Assembly: GCA_945892775.1 (NCBI GenBank)
Contig: CAMDDP010000003.1
Span: 73,432 to 113,438 of the forward strand
Origin: Chitinophaga pinensis
Lineage (GTDB): Bacteria; Bacteroidota; Bacteroidia; Chitinophagales; UBA10324
Reading direction: 5' to 3'
Length of the DNA: 40,007 nt
This document shows positions 33,984-40,007 of the stretch, one piece after another. Made by a program: the position numbers and the translations under genes. The notes under the pieces were generated by a model, which worked only from the letters and a program-made list of their open reading frames with translations, searched no databases and was not told the origin of the DNA. Position 1 is the first letter of the stretch. Each line of letters opens with the position of its first letter.

Positions 33984-35292
33984 TTTATTAAAACCGGAAT
34001 CTCCATTGGAGATTTTACTATTAGATACAAAGATAATTCCCGCTGTAGCGGAGGTAATTTCAGAAGCAGCCCCGGTAGAGCGGCTGCCTGAAACAGAATC
34101 AGAAATGAGCCACTCCAACATTGACATCATGGAGGCGCACCTCAACAAGCGATTCGATTTCCGTTACAACAAAGTAATAGGGCAGATAGAATACAAATTC
34201 AAAGAAGAGAGTAAGTATAAAATCCTATCGGATTACATTGCTAATTCTATTCTTCGTGAACTTCAGAAAAACAAAATTGGAGCTTACAGCACTTCACTTC
34301 GTTCGTTGCTGAACTCCAACTTCTCAGAAGTTTACGACCCATTCGTTGAATACTTCAACTCATTACCGGAATGGGATGGCCAAACAGACCACATCGCAGC
34401 TCTCGCTGCTACTGTAAAAACCAACGACGATGAGCTTTGGCAAGCTTGCTTCAAAAAATGGTTAGTAGCAATGGTCGCTTGCGCTCTCGACGATGAAACA
34501 ATCAATCACACTGTGATTGTTTTTTCAGGTAAGCAGGGTGTAGGTAAAACAACTTGGATGCTCAACCTTATTCCTGATCAACTGAAAACTTACAAGTTCT
34601 CAGGTACTATTAATCCGAACAATAAGGATACAATCATTCAGCTCTCCGAGTGCATGTTGATTAACCTTGACGAATTGGAAAACCTGAACAAATCCGAAAT
34701 CGGGAGCTTGAAAGAATTGATTACCAAAAACGGAATTCGCATTCGCCGTCCATACGGGATTAACAATGAGAACCTGCCTCGCCGCGCTTCATTCGCTGGC
34801 TCGGTTAACTGTAAACAATTCCTCAATGACACCACGGGTTCCAGAAGATTCCTTTGCTTTGAATCGCTTGAAATAAATTTCAATCACGGAATTGATTTGA
34901 GTAAGGTTTATGCTCAGGCATATCACCTTTTCAAATCGAAAGAGTTTAAGTTTTGGTTCGACCAGGAAGAGATTGAAAAGATTTCTGCAAACAACGAACA
35001 GTATAGTGTGATATCAGTTGAAGAAGAATTATTACTTTCTAATTACGAACCGGCAGAAGTAGAAGGATGCAACCTTTTTCTTTCAGCCACCGAAATTGCA
35101 ACTGCTCTTGCAGAGAAAGCAAATTCGAGTATCTCTAATTCAATGGTTAACAAACTCGGTAAGGCATTGAGGGAATATAAGTTTCCTCGTCTCAAACGCG
35201 GTAGCCGTTATGTATATGCTATGAAGACGAAAGATGCAGAGATAGTCGGTTATCAGTCAAGGTTTCGATTGGAGTCAGATTTACCCGTATAA
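33970..35292 (+). CDS. VapE-like (virulence-associated E) ATPase
   Basis: 440 residues. The P-loop GKQGVGKTT is at residues 187-194 and Walker B LINLDELENL near residues 230-237, followed by SGTINPNNKD-type and GSRRFLCFE sensor-like motifs; together these are the VapE/P4-type superfamily III-like helicase core. The C-terminal part (FLSATEIATALAEKANSS ... GKALREYKFPRLKRGSRYVYAMK) looks like DUF3874. No primase domain is fused at the N-terminus, which is otherwise common in Bacteroidota relatives. It is the probable replication initiator or helicase of the element. Confidence 0.85.
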   Translation: MQQANLLKPESPLEILLLDTKIIPAVAEVISEAAPVERLPETESEMSHSNIDIMEAHLNKRFDFRYNKVIGQIEYKFKEESKYKILSDYIANSILRELQKNKIGAYSTSLRSLLNSNFSEVYDPFVEYFNSLPEWDGQTDHIAALAATVKTNDDELWQACFKKWLVAMVACALDDETINHTVIVFSGKQGVGKTTWMLNLIPDQLKTYKFSGTINPNNKDTIIQLSECMLINLDELENLNKSEIGSLKELITKNGIRIRRPYGINNENLPRRASFAGSVNCKQFLNDTTGSRRFLCFESLEINFNHGIDLSKVYAQAYHLFKSKEFKFWFDQEEIEKISANNEQYSVISVEEELLLSNYEPAEVEGCNLFLSATEIATALAEKANSSISNSMVNKLGKALREYKFPRLKRGSRYVYAMKTKDAEIVGYQSRFRLESDLPV

Positions 35293-35309
35293 GGTAAGAT
35301 AGGTAAGAT
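35292..35309 (+). repeat. Tandem 9-bp repeat AGGTAAGAT x2
   Basis: AGGTAAGAT stands at 35292-35300 and again at 35301-35309, starting on the last base of the VapE-like stop codon. The AGGTAAG core is the same as in the leader at 32801. It may be an iteron or operator pair. Confidence 0.45.
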
Positions 35310-35342
35310 AATTCCATCAAACTTTTAGTGTTAAATGCAAAG

Positions 35343-35399
35343 CGCTCACCTCATCAAGGTGGGCGTTTTTGCTTTTAGCAAAAACAACTTGCCCACCTT
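35343..35399 (+). terminator. Terminator with a competing long-range hairpin
   Basis: CGCTCACCT (35343-35351) pairs with AGGTGGGCG (35357-35365), and TTTTT follows: a good terminator for the VapE unit. The AAGGTGGGC arm (35356-35364) can instead pair with GCCCACCTT (35391-35399), enclosing TTTTTGCT/AGCAAAAA (35366-35373 with 35377-35384). The two folds exclude each other. Confidence 0.65.
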
Positions 35400-35462
35400 A
35401 CCCCCTTTTTATTTTCAACATTCACTGTTTCGCAGTTTATGTTTCAATTCCATTCATTAGTA

Positions 35463-35479
35463 TTGACACTTCGTGTCAA
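35463..35479. promoter_or_regulatory. Perfect palindrome at the XRE regulator start, probable operator
   Basis: TTGACAC-TTC-GTGTCAA is a perfect 7-bp inverted repeat with a 3-base centre. The GTG start codon of the regulator (35473-35475) lies inside it. Autoregulation is the natural reading. A partial copy stands before the integrase (31382-31398). Confidence 0.6.
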
Positions 35480-35808
35480 ATCCTAATAATCCAACCTCCC
35501 TTAGCGAATTGCTTCGCAATCTTCGCATGAGAAAAAAAATCTCACTTACACTCGCTGCCGCTCATTTGCGCATTGACATTGGCTTGCTGAGCAAGATGGA
35601 AAGAGGTGAAAGAAATATCAGTAGAAAACTTCTCCCGAAATTTGCTGCGCTCTACAAAGCCAGTGAAAGAAAATTAGTGATTCAGTTTCTCAGTGAAAAA
35701 ATCGTTTCCGATTTATCACATGAAAAATTTGGTAGAGCAGCATTAAAAAAAGCTACTGATGAATTCAAGTACATTCCACCAAAAAAAAATCTTTCCAAAA
35801 AAAGATAA
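35473..35808 (+). CDS. XRE-family helix-turn-helix transcriptional regulator
   Basis: 111 residues. The HTH is LSELLRNLRMRKKISLTLAAAHLRIDIGLLSKMERGERN (residues 9-47), a Cro/C1-type domain, with a continuing helix FAALYKASERKLVIQFLSEKI. The GTG at 35473 is needed to include the first helix; later in-frame starts would cut it. The C-terminus is basic (PPKKNLSKKR). It lies at the front of the helicase-RadC-methyltransferase cassette, with 68 bases before the helicase, in the position of a C-protein-like controller of restriction-modification genes. That role is an inference. Confidence 0.82.
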   Translation: MSNPNNPTSLSELLRNLRMRKKISLTLAAAHLRIDIGLLSKMERGERNISRKLLPKFAALYKASERKLVIQFLSEKIVSDLSHEKFGRAALKKATDEFKYIPPKKNLSKKR

Positions 35809-35876
35809 AGAGATTCGATTCCTAAATACTTTGCAGGGCGAAAAACTTTTTTCGATTTCTATTCATAACGGTAAGC

Positions 35877-38636
35877 ATGGCTTTCTACAACGAAAAGATT
35901 TTATTAAGCGATAAGAAATTTTTATCAGGTAATCTTCAGATTATTGCTTGCGCTGGTTCGGGCAAAACTGAATTTGTTTCAGAGCGAATCGCTTTTCAAA
36001 TAGCAAAGGGAATTGCAAAGCCGGAACAAATTGTTGCTTTCACCTTTACAGAAAAAGCTGCTGAAGAATTAAAGTTCAGAGTCCGTTCGAAGATTCAGGA
36101 ACTTATGGGCAAGCAGCCAGACATAGGCGATATGTTCATTGGAACAATTCACGCTTTCGCTTTTAAACTGCTGCAAGATTTCATTCCTAAATACAGAGCT
36201 TTTGATATGCTCGATGAAATCAGAAGGTTAGCATTTCTTTCTTCAATCAAGAGAGATATTGATGTTGATTACCTGACTAATTCTCTTCAAAAGAGATTTA
36301 GTAAACCTTACGGAAGAACAACTCAAAGTTGGGTCTTCAATACATTCATCAGAGATGCAGATATTTTTAGAGAAGAAGGTCTTGCCCCGGATGCTGCTGT
36401 ATCAGACAGTTTCAGAAATGCTTTTAAGGTTTATGTAAATAAGTTGGAGGAAAAAAGATTTCTTGATTTCTCAAGCATCTTAAAAATTACAGTTGACACA
36501 TTGCAAGATGACCAATCTGTTTTGAAAAAAGTTCAGAGTCAATTCAAGTTTTTCACTGTTGATGAATATCAGGATGTAAATCCCATTCAGGAAAAACTGA
36601 TTCAACTTATTTCAGGAATGAAAAATGTTTGTGTAGTGGGTGATGATGACCAATCCATTTATCAATGGAGAGGTGCTGATGTAGGCAACATCATCACATT
36701 TAAAAATCGCTATTCAAAAGTTTCCGTTTACGCTTTGGATATTAATCGCAGAAGCACTGATGCAATTGTGCGGACTGCTGATGAACTCATAAGTAGAAAC
36801 AATCCTGACCGTCTTCAGAAAATAATTAAAGACAAAGGAGTTGTATCACAGCAAGGCGACCTCTACAAAATCATTTTTGAAAAACAGGAAGAAGAAGTTG
36901 AATGGATAATTGAAAAAATAAAATCACTTGTCGGAAAAGAATTTCAGGAAGGTGACAGAATCAGAAAACTAAAGTATTCCGATTTTGCTTTCATGTTCCG
37001 CTCCATTGCTAATGAAGCCACTCCATACATCGAAGCAATGGAAGCAGAAGGTATTCCTGTAATCTATTCCGGCGTGGGTGGTTTATTCGACACTCCCGAA
37101 GTCACTTCAATCATGAAGTTATTGCAATACATCAGTGAAGTAGATAAAGATGTTTTGTATGACGAAGTTTTTCTTCGCGACATATTTGATAATCTACATG
37201 AAGGTTTCAAAATCAAATTCAGAGATTTTGAAAACAATGTTCACGCAATTCGTGAAACAGCACGAAATGAAAAACGATTATCACTGCAAGGTCTTTACAT
37301 CAGCATCCTTTCAATGTTAGGTTTATCAGATGTTTCATTTCATGAAAGCACTGATGATGTGATGCTTTACAACCTTGGCAGATTAAGTCAGGCAGTTTCT
37401 GATTACGAAGGATCAAGAGAATATCTAACATTCAACAGCATCAAAGATTTCATTTGGTTCATTCGGTTACACGCTGAGAATTCTTACGACAGCGGCGAAA
37501 CCAACGCTATGGCGGGCTTGATAGATGCAGTGCAGATTCTGACAATGCATGGAACCAAGGGACTTGGTTTTCCCGTTGTGTTCCTTCCAAGCCACTTTCG
37601 GCAAAACAGAGAACCGGATTTCGGTGCAACATTAATTGACACAACAAAATTTAATGATGAGCGATTTCTCAATCATGTAGATGATGAGCGCAGATTATAT
37701 TATGTCGCGTTAACACGCTCTAAGAAATTTTTATTTGTCACCTCAGCAGATTTTAAAATTGGCGGCAAGCGCAAAGCATCACGCGGAAATATGTTTGCTG
37801 AAATTCCCGAAACACATTTCATCACTGATGAAATTCCCGACCCGACAAAAAGAAAAAACTGCAATGTAGATGCGGTCTCAAATGAAATTCAGTTCCCCAC
37901 CAGTTACAGCGAGTTAGCATACTATCTCAACTGCGGATACGATTACAAGATGCGATTCATTTTTGGTTTCAATCCTGAATTAGTTCCTGCACTTGGTTTC
38001 GGAAAACAAGTTCACAATGTTATCAATCTGTTACACAAACAATTCGAAGACACACAAACAATTCCTACAAAAGCAAATATCAGAGAGGTTGTTGAAGAAC
38101 ATTTTTATCTCCGCTACGCTTCCGATAATGTGAGCGCACGATTAAGAGAAGGAGCAATAAAAAGTTTAGAGAAGTATGTTAAAATGTGGGAACGCGATTT
38201 CTCGCTCTCAGTAAAAACTGAAAGACCTTTCGAATTGGAATTCGAAAACTCTTTGATAGCAGGTTCCATTGACATGATTAAAAGACAGGATGGTGAAGAA
38301 TCAGTTTTGGAAGTCATTGATTTCAAAACCGGAAAACCTGATAATGAATTAATGCACCGCTATGAGTTGCAGGTGCAACTCTACACCATTGCTGCGCAAG
38401 AAGCATTAGGAATTAATACACAGAGTGCGCTCATTCATTTTATTGATACCAATAAAAATGAGCGACTCCAAGTTGAAACTTCTGCCCCTGCATTGGAGAA
38501 TGCAAAAACTGAAATCAGTTTTGCGCTCAATGGAATTACTTCTGCTACATTTAATCGCGATTCGCGACAGGATAAAATTTGTAAAGAGTGCGACTGGAAA
38601 AATATTTGTCCGAAAAGAAAAAGATTTAGAGCATGA
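35877..38636 (+). CDS. UvrD-like superfamily I helicase with C-terminal Fe-S PD-(D/E)XK nuclease domain
   Basis: 919 residues. Helicase motifs: I ACAGSGKTE (24-32), II DEYQD (229-233), III GDDDQSIYQWRGAD (255-268), V LTMHGTKGLGFPVVFLP (near 557) and VI YVALTRSKKF (near 608). The C-terminal third is a RecB/AddB/Cas4-like nuclease: SIDMI (near 797) and EVIDFKT (Asp815, Lys817) are the catalytic motifs, and LQVQLY follows. Cys686 with Cys902, Cys905 and Cys911 could hold a 4Fe-4S cluster. It should unwind and cut DNA ends. The radC start overlaps its stop (ATGA), so the two are coupled. Confidence 0.88.
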   Translation: MAFYNEKILLSDKKFLSGNLQIIACAGSGKTEFVSERIAFQIAKGIAKPEQIVAFTFTEKAAEELKFRVRSKIQELMGKQPDIGDMFIGTIHAFAFKLLQDFIPKYRAFDMLDEIRRLAFLSSIKRDIDVDYLTNSLQKRFSKPYGRTTQSWVFNTFIRDADIFREEGLAPDAAVSDSFRNAFKVYVNKLEEKRFLDFSSILKITVDTLQDDQSVLKKVQSQFKFFTVDEYQDVNPIQEKLIQLISGMKNVCVVGDDDQSIYQWRGADVGNIITFKNRYSKVSVYALDINRRSTDAIVRTADELISRNNPDRLQKIIKDKGVVSQQGDLYKIIFEKQEEEVEWIIEKIKSLVGKEFQEGDRIRKLKYSDFAFMFRSIANEATPYIEAMEAEGIPVIYSGVGGLFDTPEVTSIMKLLQYISEVDKDVLYDEVFLRDIFDNLHEGFKIKFRDFENNVHAIRETARNEKRLSLQGLYISILSMLGLSDVSFHESTDDVMLYNLGRLSQAVSDYEGSREYLTFNSIKDFIWFIRLHAENSYDSGETNAMAGLIDAVQILTMHGTKGLGFPVVFLPSHFRQNREPDFGATLIDTTKFNDERFLNHVDDERRLYYVALTRSKKFLFVTSADFKIGGKRKASRGNMFAEIPETHFITDEIPDPTKRKNCNVDAVSNEIQFPTSYSELAYYLNCGYDYKMRFIFGFNPELVPALGFGKQVHNVINLLHKQFEDTQTIPTKANIREVVEEHFYLRYASDNVSARLREGAIKSLEKYVKMWERDFSLSVKTERPFELEFENSLIAGSIDMIKRQDGEESVLEVIDFKTGKPDNELMHRYELQVQLYTIAAQEALGINTQSALIHFIDTNKNERLQVETSAPALENAKTEISFALNGITSATFNRDSRQDKICKECDWKNICPKRKRFRA

Positions 38637-39316
38637 CAAGTGAAACTACTTCAGCAGGTCACAGAGAAAGATTAAGAGAGCGATTTACTAAAAGTGGTTT
38701 CGATGGATTTCATGATTATGAAGTAATGGAATTCTTACTCACTTTTATTTTTCGCCAAGGCGATGTAAAACCAGTTGCAAAAGATTTAATAAAAACTTTC
38801 GGCTCATTTTCAAAAGCACTCGATGCACCTGTTGATGAACTTGCCGAAGTAAATGGAATGGGAAAATCTTCTGCAATAAGTTTAGCAGCATTCCGGCAAG
38901 CGATGGCTTTTTATTTTCAGGAACATGCTTACGAGCAACCGTTACAGTTAACTAAAATGACTGCCTTGGTTGAAATGCTCAGGGCAAACATTGGGCACGA
39001 ATCAAATGAAGTGTTCTTTGCCATTTTTCTCAACGCAAAGAATGAAGCGTTGTTGACTAAAAAACTTTCTGAAGGAACAGTTTCACAGGCATCTGCATTC
39101 CCAAGAAAAATTGTAGAAGAAGCATTAAAACAAAAAGCCACTTCAATTATTCTTGCACACAATCACCCCGGCGGTGTGAATGAACCAAGCGAACACGACA
39201 TTGCAATTACAAGTGAAATACAAAAAGCATTGGCATTAGTTGAAATCACTTTGCAGGAGCACATCATCTTAGCCGACAACAATTATTATTCATTTAGCAG
39301 AACAGGATTACTATGA
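38633..39316 (+). CDS. radC: RadC-type JAMM protein
   Basis: 227 residues, full length for the family. An N-terminal helix-hairpin-helix part (HRERLRERFTKSGFDGFHDYEVME, then AEVNGMGKSSAISLAAFRQA) is followed by the JAB/MPN domain. NEVFFAIFLNAKNEALL and the metal motif HNHPGG...PSEHD (His176, His178, Asp190) are intact, so a JAMM metal site should form. RadC has no settled biochemical function despite its name; family members are frequent on mobile and defence loci. It is coupled by ATGA overlaps to the helicase before it and the methyltransferase after it. Confidence 0.92.
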   Translation: MTSETTSAGHRERLRERFTKSGFDGFHDYEVMEFLLTFIFRQGDVKPVAKDLIKTFGSFSKALDAPVDELAEVNGMGKSSAISLAAFRQAMAFYFQEHAYEQPLQLTKMTALVEMLRANIGHESNEVFFAIFLNAKNEALLTKKLSEGTVSQASAFPRKIVEEALKQKATSIILAHNHPGGVNEPSEHDIAITSEIQKALALVEITLQEHIILADNNYYSFSRTGLL

Positions 39317-40007
39317 ACAACGAAGAAATAAAAAACGAATTACCCCTCGGTCTTTATTGGAAAGACAAGAAAACAACTGTTGACCGCATCGTGCTTCCCT
39401 TCCAGAGTTTGGAGGTTATAGAAACAATTAACGAAAGCCGAGCAACAAGAGAAAAAGAAAAAAGTGGTTTCTTCAAAACCACTCCATCTATAACTGAAGG
39501 TGAGTGGCGCAACAAATTAATTTGGGGAGATAACAAATATGTAATGAATGCTCTCTTGGAAAAATACGCAGGTCAAATTGACCTCATTTACATTGACCCA
39601 CCTTTTGCGACAGGTGCAAATTTTAGCACCACAGTTACAATTGGTGATAATGAGGTAGAGCATACGAAAGAGGCAAGTGCTATTGAAGAATTAGCTTATC
39701 GTGATACATGGGGGAAAGGTGTTGATAGCTTCTTGCAAATGATTTATGACAGATTGGTTTTAATGAGAGAATTGCTTTCTGACAAAGGTTCAATTTATGT
39801 TCATGTTGATTATAGAATGTGTTCTTTTATTCGTTTAATTCTTGATGAAATTTTTGGAACAAAAAATTTTATAAACGAGTGTGTTTGGCATTATAAAAGA
39901 TGGAGTAATGTATCAGGAACATATCAAAAAATGCATGATAATATTTACTTCTATTCTAAGACTCCGAAATATACTTTTAATCTATTGCTGCAAGAATATG
40001 CAAATCC
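39313..40007 (+). CDS. N6-adenine DNA methyltransferase, type III Mod-like (partial)
   Basis: 231 codons are present; the gene runs off the right edge. KLIWGDNKYVMNALLEKYAG is followed by the catalytic motif LIYIDPPFATGANF (DPPF at residues 95-98) and later LLSDKGSIYVHVDYRM. The motif order with DPPF ahead of the AdoMet-binding FxGxG (not yet reached) is that of beta-class/type III Mod enzymes. It methylates adenine in a target site that is not predictable from here. Its ATG overlaps the radC stop (ATGA). A Res helicase-endonuclease or other partner could follow outside the window. Confidence 0.9.
   Translation, partial: MNNEEIKNELPLGLYWKDKKTTVDRIVLPFQSLEVIETINESRATREKEKSGFFKTTPSITEGEWRNKLIWGDNKYVMNALLEKYAGQIDLIYIDPPFATGANFSTTVTIGDNEVEHTKEASAIEELAYRDTWGKGVDSFLQMIYDRLVLMRELLSDKGSIYVHVDYRMCSFIRLILDEIFGTKNFINECVWHYKRWSNVSGTYQKMHDNIYFYSKTPKYTFNLLLQEYAN

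Larger units (their letters stand above)
31187..40007. mobile_element. tRNA-Ser-borne integrative element (left part)
   Basis: It begins at the tRNA 3' end with integrase, two excisionase-like HTH genes, a KilAC gene, a VapE-like ATPase, an XRE regulator and a helicase-RadC-methyltransferase cargo, all on the plus strand. There is no phage structural gene, relaxase or conjugation gene within the 8.8 kb seen, so a satellite or mobilizable-island type is more likely than a full prophage. The right end lies outside the window. The composition is not obviously unlike the host by eye. Confidence 0.82.

Noticed and set aside
35820-35876. CGAAAAA/TTTTTCG stem before the helicase as a terminator
   Set aside because: The stem is short and AT-only beyond one CG pair, and its loop is too tight to be convincing; it gives no basis for a separate transcript end.

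Overview
The window looks like a chromosomal segment of a member of the Bacteroidota. The DNA is AT-rich. Three secreted proteins end in type IX secretion (Por) sorting domains, most genes lack a Shine-Dalgarno sequence, and several genes are preceded by TAnnTTTG-type -7 boxes. Family-typical genes include SBBP propellers, DUF5723, DUF2795 and FucP-like sugar MFS transporters. Class or genus cannot be fixed from the sequence alone.

Bases 1-31,100 are ordinary host chromosome. From left to right they hold: partial mnmA; a T9SS-exported Asp-box protein; a lipoprotein plus DUF5723 outer-membrane pair; a peptidoglycan-binding-like exported protein; a geranylgeranyl-reductase-family flavoprotein; a beta-barrel with a C-terminal heavy-metal-binding domain next to a secreted thioredoxin-like protein; a FucP-type sugar transporter; a MacB-like permease; a 600-bp gene-free stretch with repeats and a decayed coding remnant; queA-ispD; DUF2795; the operon plsC-gatC-ABC ATPase-cobalamin adenosyltransferase; an ECF sigma factor with a membrane-anchored barrel partner; a hypothetical gene with rdgB; a second plsC; a YdjM-type membrane hydrolase; trmN6; exbB-exbD-tonB-folC; and a 1,280-residue seven-bladed SBBP propeller adhesin-like T9SS protein.

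At 31,102-31,186 lies tRNA-Ser(TGA), and from its 3' end an integrative element runs to the end of the window. A tyrosine recombinase of the IntDOT-like type is preceded by a cluster of AGGTATC motifs (candidate arm-type sites). It is followed by a hairpin-rich leader, two small excisionase-like HTH proteins, a KilAC-domain protein and a VapE-like ATPase, which form a replication/regulation module of the kind found in satellites and mobilizable islands. No capsid, relaxase or conjugation gene is visible.

The cargo begins with an XRE regulator whose GTG start sits inside a perfect palindrome, TTGACAC-TTC-GTGTCAA. A 14/17 match to this palindrome lies in the integrase promoter region. Then come three genes joined by ATGA overlaps: a UvrD-like helicase fused to a probable Fe-S PD-(D/E)XK nuclease, a full RadC with an intact JAMM motif, and an N6-adenine methyltransferase of the type III Mod kind that runs off the window. 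This coupled helicase-nuclease / RadC / methyltransferase cassette on a tRNA-borne island is the best candidate here for a poorly described DNA-modification-based defence or island-maintenance system.
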